Of a stretch of 64,000 nt of DNA, positions 30,476-39,023 are shown one piece after another. The position numbers were made by a program, and so were the translations under genes. A model generated the notes under the pieces. The model was not told where the DNA came from, ran no database searches, and worked only from the letters and a program-made list of their open reading frames with translations. This stretch comes from Novosphingobium sp. 9U (lineage in GTDB: Bacteria > Pseudomonadota > Alphaproteobacteria > Sphingomonadales > Sphingomonadaceae): NCBI RefSeq assembly GCF_902506425.1, contig NZ_LR732469.1, positions 1,367,001 through 1,431,000 of the forward strand, written 5' to 3'. Each line of letters opens with the position of its first letter. The stretch's first letter is position 1.

Positions 30476-30663
30476 TCGGTTCCGACATCGCGACAGCCGT
30501 GGCTCTGCTGGTCGCTGCAATATCGCGGCTGCAAGTTCGCTATTGGAGAGATCGCGCGATCCGTGCGGAGAACGCGCTTAGGTCGATCGAGACGACGATC
30601 GCGGAATGCGACACAGAGATCGCCTCTTTTCTAGGATCAGAAGCTCCGGCACAGAAGCGATAG
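30445..30663 (+). CDS. Small protein with one membrane helix
   Basis: 72 residues from ATG 30445, overlapping the end of the HNH gene by 31 bases in another frame. A hydrophobic stretch (about residues 13-28) is followed by a charged helix. No function known. The overlap suggests coupled translation with the HNH gene. The start is uncertain. Confidence 0.45.
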   Translation: MALVARTEAVIGSDIATAVALLVAAISRLQVRYWRDRAIRAENALRSIETTIAECDTEIASFLGSEAPAQKR

Positions 30664-30685
30664 TTTCTTATACCGGAGAAATGCG

Positions 30686-31348
30686 ATGCTGCCGACGTGG
30701 GCGGGCAATTTGCACACGCTGATGTGGTTCGGGTTGGCCTCGTTTATAGCAGCCCACCTCTTACTCCTAATAACTAGGTCCGAGATGGCTCACCGAGCGA
30801 TCAACTACGTCGCTGTAGCTAGCGGGGGTGTTGCTCTGATAGCCACGGGCTTCCAATCGCGTGCGCAGCTTGCGGACGTGCGATACGAGATGACAACCGG
30901 GCAGTTCGACGCTGAGCGTCGCTTTATCGTCGATAGTCTGGAGAGTGTCCGCCAACTCACCTGCGACATCCACTACAAACGGTCGTCGGACTCGCCGCCT
31001 TACTTCGATCAGCTTGTTCGGGAGCAGGATGTGGACTGCAAAGCAGCGCGAAAGATGCTCGCGACGCGGGGGGACTGGCTAAAAACCTCTGATGCATCTG
31101 CGGTCCTACCGAACTACGGCCAAGGTAGCGTGAGCAAGCAGTTCGCCTCCGAGAACTTCAAATTTGTGAATGATGCAGTCGAGACTTATAACAAATCTGC
31201 CACAAAGAGACGTTTATACAAGAACCACAAAGCGACGACATCACTTGAGGTGACGGTAACAATGTTTGCCCCTTACCTTGCTGCCGTAGCATTGTCTCTG
31301 GCGTTGGCAGGCTTAGCGATCAGGCCGCGCCAATCAGCGGAGCGCTAA
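30686..31348 (+). CDS. Membrane protein of unknown function
   Basis: 220 residues with hydrophobic segments near residues 11-30 and 37-56 and a C-terminal one near 192-212, around a soluble region with three Cys. GGAGAA precedes the ATG. No recognised family. The layout (two N-terminal spans, soluble middle, one C-terminal span) is like that of the Pycsar effector and of the membrane protein at 29112, but I see no clear sequence match. Confidence 0.6.
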   Translation: MLPTWAGNLHTLMWFGLASFIAAHLLLLITRSEMAHRAINYVAVASGGVALIATGFQSRAQLADVRYEMTTGQFDAERRFIVDSLESVRQLTCDIHYKRSSDSPPYFDQLVREQDVDCKAARKMLATRGDWLKTSDASAVLPNYGQGSVSKQFASENFKFVNDAVETYNKSATKRRLYKNHKATTSLEVTVTMFAPYLAAVALSLALAGLAIRPRQSAER

Positions 31349-31585
31349 TGCGATGCTCAAGACATACGCCTCAAATCAGTGGCGAAGATAAATAATATCG
31401 TCCCTCTATGGTCGCGCAGCATGGTGCGCGGGATGATGGACTCTCCGGTTCGATACCAAAGCGCCGGAATGCTCAGGGGTGGCGGGAAGCTTAGTAAACT
31501 CGCCCGTCACTCCATCACTCGTCTAAAGTTGACAATCTTAATAGTTCGGTCTTACCCGTTTTCCATCGAACTATGGAGACGGAAG
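31349..31585 (+). promoter_or_regulatory. Leader region with TTGACA, inverted repeat and an ATAAATA element
   Basis: 237 bases before the gene at 31586. ATAAATA at 31387-31393 is not near a start codon. TTGACA at 31529-31534 could be a sigma-70 -35 box with a poor -10. ATAGTTCG (31541-31548) and CGAACTAT (31567-31574) form a perfect inverted repeat just before the ribosome site, as an operator or RNA hairpin would. Confidence 0.4.
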
Positions 31586-32041
31586 ATGGCTTTGAAAGAT
31601 TTGCTCGCACTCGCTGACGACAAGCTTCACGAAGTTTTCAGCAGCAAGCCGCACGATCCCTCGAAGGCGCGTGCGCCGATCTTGAAGGGCATCGACCGCA
31701 CTGCTGAGCAGTTCGCGCAGACCGAACCGGCTCGTGGACGGAAGTGGTTCAAGGTCGCAAACAGCGTCGTGGAACTCAACCTTCCCTTCGCCATCTCGGG
31801 CAAGTCCACCTTCTACATCCCGAGCGAACGCTTCCCCGACTTCTTGTCGAAGTTGAAGGCAACCGTGGAATCTGGCGAACTCGATAAAGAGATCGACGCT
31901 GGCGCAGGCACGACGCCACCACAAGGTAAAGCGCGTAAGCCGCGCAGTGATGCTGGTCAGGGTCGCAATGGCTGGTCAGAAGAGCGCCGAGCTAAATTCG
32001 CTGCGACGGTCGCCGCGCGGAAGGCTGGCGCAGAGAAATAG
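31586..32041 (+). CDS. Phage protein with a C-terminal WSxERRAKFAAT motif
   Basis: 151 residues from ATG 31586, with GGAGACGGAAG upstream. A folded N-terminal part (to about residue 105) is followed by a Lys/Arg-rich linker and the C-terminal motif GWSEERRAKFAATVAARKAG. The same kind of tail ends the methyltransferase encoded at 32739. The tail resembles short DNA-binding motifs of the NUMOD3 or AT-hook type. The protein may bind DNA; its function is unknown. Confidence 0.6.
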   Translation: MALKDLLALADDKLHEVFSSKPHDPSKARAPILKGIDRTAEQFAQTEPARGRKWFKVANSVVELNLPFAISGKSTFYIPSERFPDFLSKLKATVESGELDKEIDAGAGTTPPQGKARKPRSDAGQGRNGWSEERRAKFAATVAARKAGAEK

Positions 32042-32054
32042 TTTTGCGCACCAG

Positions 32055-32699
32055 TCAGGTGCGGAAGACGCGCCTGACTGGCCGCGAAGGCTTGTAGTCC
32101 TTCCAAAGACCTTCACGAGCCGCCATCGTGCTCTGTCGCCCCTTTCGCTGCTCTTGTGCAACCTCAATCGCCGCCGCTCTGGCTTCTGCCATCAGCATTT
32201 CGTGAGGCGCGGGAAACTCACCTCTAAATCGTCTCCCTAACGCCAACGCTTCCGCGATATAGGTGATATACTTAATTTCTAGCCGATCCACAGCAGCATC
32301 CGCAGTCTCGAAGTCTGCCGATAGTGCCATCGCTGTCATTCGCGTTCGGCATTCGAAAACGCAGTGACTGACATAGTTCGGTATTTGCTCATTGAGGATG
32401 CGCGAGAATAGCTGCCTGCTGATGCCACGGTGACCGTCCACGGATCGAGCGCCTTTGGCATTCAGCCAACGGGCCAGTGCTTCGTCGCTGTCAAAGCGCT
32501 TCCCAGAGTTCCGATCTTCAGGTGACTGGCTGGCTTCAAGCGCTTGCCGCGCTCGCTCGACTTGTGGAGCCATCCGCTTCGCCCACTCGAATGCTTTTTC
32601 ACGCTTGACGGCCTGACCAGTGATGGTCCGCTTTAGCCGCCTCACATATTGATAACGCGGGCTATCTAGTTCTGACAGTTCAACATTTTCGTCATCCAT
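32055..32699 (-). CDS. Protein of unknown function, divergent from the methyltransferase
   Basis: 214 residues from ATG 32699. A longer frame continues upstream across the methyltransferase and is an artefact of antisense openness. ALARWLNAKGARSVDGHRG (about residues 74-92) looks like the helical recombinase-type repeat seen in the protein at 24503, which suggests DNA binding. No catalytic motif is seen. Its start is 39 bases from the divergent methyltransferase start, so they share a promoter region. Confidence 0.5.
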   Translation of the reverse strand: MDDENVELSELDSPRYQYVRRLKRTITGQAVKREKAFEWAKRMAPQVERARQALEASQSPEDRNSGKRFDSDEALARWLNAKGARSVDGHRGISRQLFSRILNEQIPNYVSHCVFECRTRMTAMALSADFETADAAVDRLEIKYITYIAEALALGRRFRGEFPAPHEMLMAEARAAAIEVAQEQRKGRQSTMAAREGLWKDYKPSRPVRRVFRT

Positions 32700-32738
32700 G
32701 ACGAGCAATCTTGCAAACCCCCGAACTTGGATCAAGGT

Positions 32739-34019
32739 ATGAAAAAACAGGCTCATCGAAACGCACCGATGAGGCCACAAATGATCCATCTCGCTACCGC
32801 CACGAAGACCGCTCGCCAAGTCTCCGGCGACGTCCCTGACGAAACCTTCGTCGCCGCGCTGGACTTCGAGTTCCGCAACGCTCCCACCATCGCTCGCCAC
32901 ATGCTCATGGCTGGCACGCCCGCTACGCTGATGATGATCCGCCAGCGCATGGCTGAGTTCGTCACCGAAAGCCCTTACATCGAAGCTGGTGACGATGCTT
33001 GGCGCATCGTGGCGACTTCGCCGACGATCCCCCCGCAGCCTGCTAACGACGATCACAAGATCGAACTTCCCACGGCAGTCGGCCAGCCCGTCCTGATCGA
33101 TGGCTGTGGTTTGGAGATGCTGCGCGGCCTTCCCGACGCCAGCATCGATCTCGCGTTGCTCGATCTTCCTTATGGCATCACCCGCACCAGCTTCGATCCC
33201 GTCATCAACGTTGACGCTCACATGGAGGAGCTTCGCCGCGTCGTCACTCCCACTGGCGCGATCGTATGCTTCGCCACTCAGCCCTTCACCACCAAGCTGA
33301 TCAACGCCGCTCCCGATCTCTTCAAGCAGGCTCTGGTGTGGGAAAAGCCCGGTGTCACTGGCTTTGCTCAAGCTCGCGCTCGCCATCTCAAATGCCACGA
33401 GGACATCCTGATCTTCAGCAAGGGCACCATCATCGGCAAGCGCTCGAAGCGTCAGATGACCTACAACCCGCAAGGCGCGGTCGAAGTCGCACGCGTGCTG
33501 CCAAAGGGCGGCAATACAAAGTATATGGGTAACACTCAGGTTGATCAGGGCGGCAAGAAGTATGTCGGCCTCGCCAACTGCCCTCGCTCGGTGCTCCGCT
33601 TTGCCAAGGACTCGAAGGGGCACTCGTTCGCCAAGCCTATCGCTCTGCTCGACTATCTGATCCGCACCTTCTCCAACGACAACGAAGTTGTGCTCGATCA
33701 CACCATGGGAAGCGGCTCGACGGGCGTTGCCGCCCATCGCGCCGGTCGCCGCTTCATCGGTGCGGAGAACGGCTTCCTCGAAGATGGCCGCTCGATCTTC
33801 AAGATCGCTGAGGGCCGCATCGGCGCGGAACTGACGGGACAGGACAATCTGGCTCCCGCGCCTTCCGACGACGACCTTCCGCCCACTCCTCCGAAGCCCC
33901 GTGGTGGCAAGCAGACCAAGAAGCGTCGTGAATGGTCGCCGGAGCAGCGCGCGAAGTATGCTGCGACGGTAGCAGCAAAGAAGGCAGCGCCGCTTGCGAA
34001 GCCCCTGTCTCGGCGATAG
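32739..34019 (+). CDS. DNA methyltransferase, beta-class amino type
   Basis: 426 residues from ATG 32739. Motif IV DLPYG (D142-Y145) comes before the AdoMet motif around HTMGSGSTGVAA (about residue 330), the beta-class order for N4-cytosine or N6-adenine methyltransferases. DLPY is a small variant of DPPY. A Pro-rich linker and a REWSPEQRAKYAATVAAKK tail end the protein. It has no nuclease partner in the window, so it may protect phage DNA from restriction or control expression. The target sequence cannot be read from the gene. Confidence 0.82.
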   Translation: MKKQAHRNAPMRPQMIHLATATKTARQVSGDVPDETFVAALDFEFRNAPTIARHMLMAGTPATLMMIRQRMAEFVTESPYIEAGDDAWRIVATSPTIPPQPANDDHKIELPTAVGQPVLIDGCGLEMLRGLPDASIDLALLDLPYGITRTSFDPVINVDAHMEELRRVVTPTGAIVCFATQPFTTKLINAAPDLFKQALVWEKPGVTGFAQARARHLKCHEDILIFSKGTIIGKRSKRQMTYNPQGAVEVARVLPKGGNTKYMGNTQVDQGGKKYVGLANCPRSVLRFAKDSKGHSFAKPIALLDYLIRTFSNDNEVVLDHTMGSGSTGVAAHRAGRRFIGAENGFLEDGRSIFKIAEGRIGAELTGQDNLAPAPSDDDLPPTPPKPRGGKQTKKRREWSPEQRAKYAATVAAKKAAPLAKPLSRR

Positions 34020-34056
34020 CCACAGTTTCGATGAAGCATGTGTTCTGGGGAATGAG

Positions 34057-34482
34057 ATGGGACGATCTGCCGCCTTGCTCGCGATTGGCATTCTCTCAGC
34101 ATGCTCGCAGAAAAACGACTCCGCCGACACGACAGTGAGCGCCGCAATCGAACCCACGGTCAAGGCGACAGCGCCGCCAGCCGAAACGGGTAAGCCCTTC
34201 GATGTCGCGAGCGATCCTAACGCGAGTTATTTGTTGCTGAAGGTCGAACGCGGGAAAGGCGACAACATCGTTGCCACAACGCGGAGGTATAGCTCCAAGT
34301 CAGGAGCGAGCTACTCAATCCGCGAAATCGACTGCGCCGATCGGCTGTTCCGCTATCTTGGCTCCGCCGACACCCTCGGACAGGCGAAGCAGGGACCAGC
34401 AGACGAGAAAATGGCCGATCTCGTTCCGGGTTCAATCGCTGATGTTACCGTCACTGTAGCTTGCGCTCATGGCGTGGATTGA
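34057..34482 (+). CDS. Probable lipoprotein, phage cargo
   Basis: 141 residues from ATG 34057. The signal GRSAALLAIGILSAC has a lipobox (LSAC), so Cys16 should be lipidated. A Thr/Ala/Pro-rich linker and a small domain with three more Cys follow. It is the last complete gene before the truncated radC, a place where phages often keep lysogenic conversion genes. A role in surface change or superinfection exclusion is possible but not shown. Confidence 0.6.
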   Translation: MGRSAALLAIGILSACSQKNDSADTTVSAAIEPTVKATAPPAETGKPFDVASDPNASYLLLKVERGKGDNIVATTRRYSSKSGASYSIREIDCADRLFRYLGSADTLGQAKQGPADEKMADLVPGSIADVTVTVACAHGVD

Positions 34483-34484
34483 AA

Positions 34485-34874
34485 ATGCCCGATTATCAGA
34501 TTGAGCCATCCTCACAGTGCCGTGTGCCCGACGCAGGTTTTTGTGGTGATGCGGATACGATAAAATGCCATACAACCATCTTCCGCTTGAACGCGCGCAA
34601 CATGCTGATCCTGGACGAGCACGTCGGCGACGGCTCGATCGACGAAGCGGCAATCCACCCGCGCGAGGTAATCCGCCGGGCGCTGGACCTCGGCGCAACG
34701 GCGCTGATCCTCGTCCACAACCATCCCAGCGGCAACGCCCAGCCCAGCCGCGCAGACATCGAGATCACCAACCGCATCGCAGAGGCTGGTAGGCTGCTCG
34801 GCGTTACCGTGCACGACCATGTCGTGATCGGGCGCGAGGGGCACGTCTCATTGAAAGCCAAGGGGCTGATCTGA
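34485..34874 (+). pseudogene. radC: Truncated radC, C-terminal JAMM part, at attR
   Basis: The last about 96 residues match RadC from NARNMLILDEHVGDG onward, including the JAMM metal motif HNHPSGNAQPSRAD. The first 30-odd residues (MPDYQIEPSSQCRVP) do not look like RadC and come from the phage side. The normal N-terminal half of RadC is missing, so the prophage has integrated in radC, with the junction near 34,585-34,600. The other part should be at attL, left of the window. The remaining frame may be translated, but whether it is active is unknown. Confidence 0.8.
34580..34605 (+). other. Probable attR crossover region within radC
   Basis: The change from phage-like to RadC-like coding lies about here, around CTTGAACGCGCGCAACATG. 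The exact core cannot be set without attL or an uninterrupted radC. Confidence 0.5.
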
Positions 34875-34875
34875 G

Positions 34876-35604
34876 ATGTGCGTTGCCGCCGTCGCCTGGA
34901 ACGCGCATCCGCGTTGGCGGCTGGTCGTCGCCGGCAATCGCGACGAGTTCCACGCCCGCCCCGCCGCACCGCTCGCGCGCTGGGATAGCGGCATCTTGGC
35001 CGGCCGCGATCTCACCGGCGGCGGCACCTGGTTGGGCGTGCATGAGGCCGGCCGCTTCGCGCTCGTCACCAACTTCCGCCAGCCGGAAGGTCCACGGGCA
35101 AACCGGCCTTCACGCGGGAAGATGGTGGCGGACCTGTTGCAGGGCCGCACGCCCGAGCACCTTGCCGAGATGAACACCTTCAACGTCATCCACTCGGACG
35201 GCGATCAAGCAGGCTTTCTTACCAACCACCCCGAAGTGCGCTTCGTGCCCTTGGCGAGCGGCATCCACGGCTTGTCAAACGGTGGCTTCCACGACCGCTG
35301 GCCCAAGACGCTTCAGCTGGAGACGGCGCTCGCCGGGTGGCTCAACGAGGAAGCGGGCGATCCGGCGCTGCTCCTTGATGCTCTGCGCGCGGAGACGCCC
35401 GACCCTGCGCTCGCCCGACCGAGCGAAGGACCGGAGCCCCGCTTCGCGCCGGTGTTCATCCGCGACGAAACTTACGGGACGCGGTGTTCAACGGTGATCG
35501 CGGTCGACCTCCAGGGCTTCGGAACGGTGATCGAGCGCCGCTTCGACCCACAAGGCGCGGCAACAGGGGACACCCGGCTGGACTTTCGCTGGCCCGCCCC
35601 TTAG
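34876..35604 (+). CDS. NRDE family (TANGO2-like) protein
   Basis: 242 residues. The start MCVAAVAWNAHP and the motif GNRDEFHARPA (about residues 19-29) define the NRDE family. Members occur in bacteria and mitochondria and have been linked to heme handling, but the reaction is not settled. It begins one base after the radC stop, so it was probably transcribed with radC before the prophage inserted. GC is high from here on, marking the return to host DNA. Confidence 0.85.
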   Translation: MCVAAVAWNAHPRWRLVVAGNRDEFHARPAAPLARWDSGILAGRDLTGGGTWLGVHEAGRFALVTNFRQPEGPRANRPSRGKMVADLLQGRTPEHLAEMNTFNVIHSDGDQAGFLTNHPEVRFVPLASGIHGLSNGGFHDRWPKTLQLETALAGWLNEEAGDPALLLDALRAETPDPALARPSEGPEPRFAPVFIRDETYGTRCSTVIAVDLQGFGTVIERRFDPQGAATGDTRLDFRWPAP

Positions 35605-35634
35605 CGGCTCCCCGCAATCTTAGAGGAGTTCGCC

Positions 35635-36951
35635 ATGGTCCCCCGCTACGCCCGCCCCGCGATGACCGCGATCTGGGAGCCCGAGGCGCGCTACCGCATC
35701 TGGTTCGAGGTCGAGGCGCACGCGGCGGTGAAGATGGGCGAGCTCGGCGTCGTGCCGCCCAGCGCCGGTCAGGCCCTGTGGGACTGGTGGGCGACCAACC
35801 CGACGATCGACGTCGCCGCCATCGACGCGATCGAAGCGGTGACCAAGCATGACGTCATCGCTTTCCTGGACTGGGTGGCGCAGCAGGTCGGCCCCGAAGC
35901 GCGCTTCATGCACCAGGGCATGACCAGCTCCGACGTGCTCGACACCACGCTCAACGTCCAGCTGGCGCGGGCCGCCGACTTGCTGCTGGAAGACCTCGAC
36001 CAGCTGCTCGCCGCGCTCCAGCGCCGGGCCGAGGAGCACAAGTACACCCCCACGATCGGCCGTAGCCACGGCATCCATGCCGAGCCGGTGACCTTCGGCC
36101 TCAAGCTGGCGCAGGCCTATGCCGAATTCGCCCGCTGCCGCAAGCGCCTGGTCGCCGCGCGCGAGGAGATCGCGACGTGCGCGATCTCGGGCGCGGTCGG
36201 CACGTTCGCCAACGTCGATCCGTCAGTGGAGGAATACGTCGCGGAGAAAATGGGCTTGGAGGTCGAGCCGATCTCCACCCAGGTCATCCCGCGCGACCGT
36301 CACGCGATGTTCTTCTCGGTGCTCGCCGTGATTGCCAGCTCGATCGAGCGCCTCGCCATCGAGGTCCGCCACCTGCAGCGCACCGAAGTGCTGGAGGCTG
36401 AAGAATACTTCTCGCCCGGCCAGAAGGGTTCGAGCGCGATGCCGCACAAGCGCAACCCGGTGCTGACCGAAAATCTCACGGGCCAGGCACGCATGATCCG
36501 CTCCTACGCGCTGCCCGCCATGGAGAACGTGGCGCTGTGGCATGAGCGGGACATCTCGCACTCGTCGGTAGAGCGGTTCATCGGCCCCGACGCGACGATC
36601 ACCCTGGACTTCGCGCTGGCGCGGCTCACCGGCGTAATCGACAAGCTGCTGATCTACCCCGAGCGCATGCAGAAGAACCTCGACCGCATGGGCGGCCTGG
36701 TCCACTCGCAGCGGGTGCTGCTGGCGCTGACCCAGGCCGGTCTCAGCCGCGACGAGAGCTATCGCCTGGTGCAGCGCAACGCCATGAAGGTGTGGGAATC
36801 GGACGGCCAGCTCTCACTGCTCGAACTGCTCAAGGCCGATCCCGAAGTCGCCGCCGCACTGCCCGCCGCAACGATCGAGGACAAGTTCAACCTCGACTAC
36901 CACTTCAAAGAAGTGGACCGCATCTTTGCGCGCGTGTTCGGGGCTGACTGA
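35635..36951 (+). CDS. purB: Adenylosuccinate lyase
   Basis: 438 residues. The superfamily signature GQKGSSAMPHKRNP is present (about residues 262-275), along with HQGMTSSDVLDT and RSHGIHAEP active-site regions. It cleaves SAICAR in purine synthesis and adenylosuccinate in AMP synthesis, releasing fumarate each time. GGAG precedes the ATG. It is full length for the bacterial short form. Confidence 0.95.
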   Translation: MVPRYARPAMTAIWEPEARYRIWFEVEAHAAVKMGELGVVPPSAGQALWDWWATNPTIDVAAIDAIEAVTKHDVIAFLDWVAQQVGPEARFMHQGMTSSDVLDTTLNVQLARAADLLLEDLDQLLAALQRRAEEHKYTPTIGRSHGIHAEPVTFGLKLAQAYAEFARCRKRLVAAREEIATCAISGAVGTFANVDPSVEEYVAEKMGLEVEPISTQVIPRDRHAMFFSVLAVIASSIERLAIEVRHLQRTEVLEAEEYFSPGQKGSSAMPHKRNPVLTENLTGQARMIRSYALPAMENVALWHERDISHSSVERFIGPDATITLDFALARLTGVIDKLLIYPERMQKNLDRMGGLVHSQRVLLALTQAGLSRDESYRLVQRNAMKVWESDGQLSLLELLKADPEVAAALPAATIEDKFNLDYHFKEVDRIFARVFGAD

Positions 36952-37064
36952 CCTTCGCGCAACGGGCGCCGCCCAAGGGGCAAGGATCAATCCGCAGCCT
37001 CAGGCTTTCCTCCCGCACCAAACCGTCCTAGCATCGCCGCCAAGCGCGGGAGGGGAGCAAACGC

Positions 37065-37427
37065 ATGCAGATCATCCGCACGATCTTCTGGGTCATCCTG
37101 ACCGCCATCCTGGTCGCCTTTATCGCCATGAACTGGACCCGGGTGCCGGTGAACATCTGGCCGGTCGAGGGCGGCAACTACCTCCACTTCGAATGGCCGG
37201 TCGGCGTAATTGCGCTGGTGTTCTTCCTGGCCGGCGCGCTGCCGATGTGGCTGGTGCACCGCGCCGGACGCTGGCGCCTCAACCGCCGCATCCACTCGCT
37301 GGAGAACACCGTCGCCACCACGAGCGCTCCGGTGAGTACCGCGCCGGTCGTCACCCATGAGCCTGCGCCGGTCATCACGACCGAGCCGGTGCCGCCGCGC
37401 ACCACACCGCTCGACCCGCTACCCTGA
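37065..37427 (+). CDS. LapA-domain membrane protein (DUF1049)
   Basis: 120 residues with two membrane helices (about 6-24 and 44-66) separated by NWTRVPVNIWP, the LapA/DUF1049 pattern. A Pro/Thr/Val-rich tail follows. In other bacteria LapA helps assemble lipopolysaccharide export or tune its synthesis. It is placed between purB and pyrF, as in several sphingomonads. It is 18 bases upstream of pyrF and probably cotranscribed. Confidence 0.75.
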   Translation: MQIIRTIFWVILTAILVAFIAMNWTRVPVNIWPVEGGNYLHFEWPVGVIALVFFLAGALPMWLVHRAGRWRLNRRIHSLENTVATTSAPVSTAPVVTHEPAPVITTEPVPPRTTPLDPLP

Positions 37428-37445
37428 CTTCTGCGAAAGCCATCG

Positions 37446-38126
37446 ATGAACCACAATCCCGTCTATCTCGCCCTCGACCTGCCGCGCCTGGATGCCGCCG
37501 AGGCACTCGCTCGCAAGGTCTCGGGGCACATTGGCGGGATCAAGCTGGGACTCGAGTTCTTCTGCGCACATGGGCACCACGGCGTGTTGGAGATGCACAA
37601 GGTCGGCCTGCCGATCTTCCTCGACCTCAAGCTGCACGACATCCCCAACACCGTCGCCTCGGCCATGCAGGCGATCCACGTGCTGGAGCCCTCGATCGTA
37701 ACGATTCACGCGGCGGGCGGCCGCGCGATGATGGAGGATGCCAAGGCTGCCGCGGGCGAGCGCTGCAAGGTCGTTGCAGTGACGGTGCTGACCAGCCTGG
37801 ACGAGGGTGACCTATCCGCAACCGGCGTCGGGGGCACTGCGCACGATCAGGCGCTCCGCCTCGCCGAACTGGCGCACTCGGCCGGGCTCGACGGGATCGT
37901 GTGCTCGGGCCAGGAGGTCGCCGGAGTCCGCAAGCAGTGGAAGGACGGCTTCTTCGTGGTACCCGGCCTCCGCCCCGCCAACGGCAAGTCCAACGGCGAC
38001 CAAAAGCGCACGGTCACTCCGCGCGAGGCCCGCGACGCTGGCGCCTCTGTGCTGGTGGTCGGCCGCCCGATCAGCCGGGCGGAGGACCCCTTGGCGGCGG
38101 CGATCGCGATCGAGGCGACGCTTTAG
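37446..38126 (+). CDS. pyrF: Orotidine 5'-phosphate decarboxylase
   Basis: 226 residues. IFLDLKLHDIPNTV (about residues 58-71) contains the catalytic DxKxxD set, and the C-terminal VVGRPISRAEDP is the phosphate site. It makes UMP in the last step of pyrimidine synthesis. Full length for group 1 bacterial enzymes. Confidence 0.95.
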   Translation: MNHNPVYLALDLPRLDAAEALARKVSGHIGGIKLGLEFFCAHGHHGVLEMHKVGLPIFLDLKLHDIPNTVASAMQAIHVLEPSIVTIHAAGGRAMMEDAKAAAGERCKVVAVTVLTSLDEGDLSATGVGGTAHDQALRLAELAHSAGLDGIVCSGQEVAGVRKQWKDGFFVVPGLRPANGKSNGDQKRTVTPREARDAGASVLVVGRPISRAEDPLAAAIAIEATL

Positions 38127-38251
38127 CTCACGCGTCCTCTCAGGACGACGTAGGCTCAACAAAGATCAACCTGCTTCACTCAGTTCATCCTTGCGCAACC
38201 TCGTTTCATCCAGATCGTTCGGCACCCCGAGAGGATGAAAGGACACCGTTG

Positions 38252-39004
38252 ATGAAGCAGTTCACCTACGCCGCAGCAGCCGCTCTGGCTGCGATTGCGA
38301 CGCCGGCGCTGGCGCAAGTCTCCGTGTCGCCCACGCTCGCGCCCGGCCACACGCTGCTGACGGTCAGCGCCGAGGGCACTTCGACGCAGCAGCCCGACCT
38401 CGCCCTGTTCAACGCCGGTGTGACCACGCAAGGCGACAGCGCCAGCGCCGCCTTGGCCGAGAATTCGCGCAAGATGACGCAGGTCATCGCCGCGCTGAAG
38501 CGGGCCGGCGTGGCGGATCGTGACATTCAGACCAGCAACCTCAACCTCAATCCCGTCTACGCGCAGCCGCGCCGCCTGCCCGATGGCAGCGTCGAGGAGC
38601 AGACGCAGAAGATCGTCGGCTACCAGGTGAGCAACCAGGTTTCGGTCAAGCAGCGCAAGCTGGACGATTATGGCAAGGTCATTGACGCGCTGGTCGCCTC
38701 GGGCGCCAACCAGGTCAACGGCCCCAATTTCATGCTGGGCAAGCCGCAGGGCGCGTTGGACGAAGCCCGGAACGCCGCGATCAAGACCGCGCGTGAGCGG
38801 GCCCAGCTCTATGCCCAGGCGGCGGGCCTGCGCGTCGTCGGCATCCTCTCGATCAGCGAGAGCGGTGGCTATGCGCCGCAGCCAGTGATGTTCCGCCGCT
38901 CGGCGATGATGGATGTGGCTGCTGCTCCCCCGCCCGCGCCGATCATGGCCGGCGAGTTGGAAAGCAACGTCAACGTGACGGTGCAGTTCGAACTCGCGCA
39001 GTAA
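38252..39004 (+). CDS. SIMPL-domain (DUF541) periplasmic protein
   Basis: 250 residues from ATG 38252. A signal peptide (FTYAAAAALAAIATPALA) precedes a mature SIMPL domain with LLTVSAEGTST and NLNLNPVY. Proteins of this family (such as YggE) are periplasmic and have been linked to oxidative stress, but their role is not firmly known. It follows pyrF by 125 bases and likely has its own promoter. Confidence 0.8.
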   Translation: MKQFTYAAAAALAAIATPALAQVSVSPTLAPGHTLLTVSAEGTSTQQPDLALFNAGVTTQGDSASAALAENSRKMTQVIAALKRAGVADRDIQTSNLNLNPVYAQPRRLPDGSVEEQTQKIVGYQVSNQVSVKQRKLDDYGKVIDALVASGANQVNGPNFMLGKPQGALDEARNAAIKTARERAQLYAQAAGLRVVGILSISESGGYAPQPVMFRRSAMMDVAAAPPPAPIMAGELESNVNVTVQFELAQ

Positions 39005-39023
39005 GACGCACGCGGGGCCTGGC

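Noticed and set aside
32700..34163. Upstream extension of the minus-strand frame across the methyltransferase
   Set aside because: The methyltransferase motifs are clear on the plus strand. Only the part from ATG 32699 is kept.
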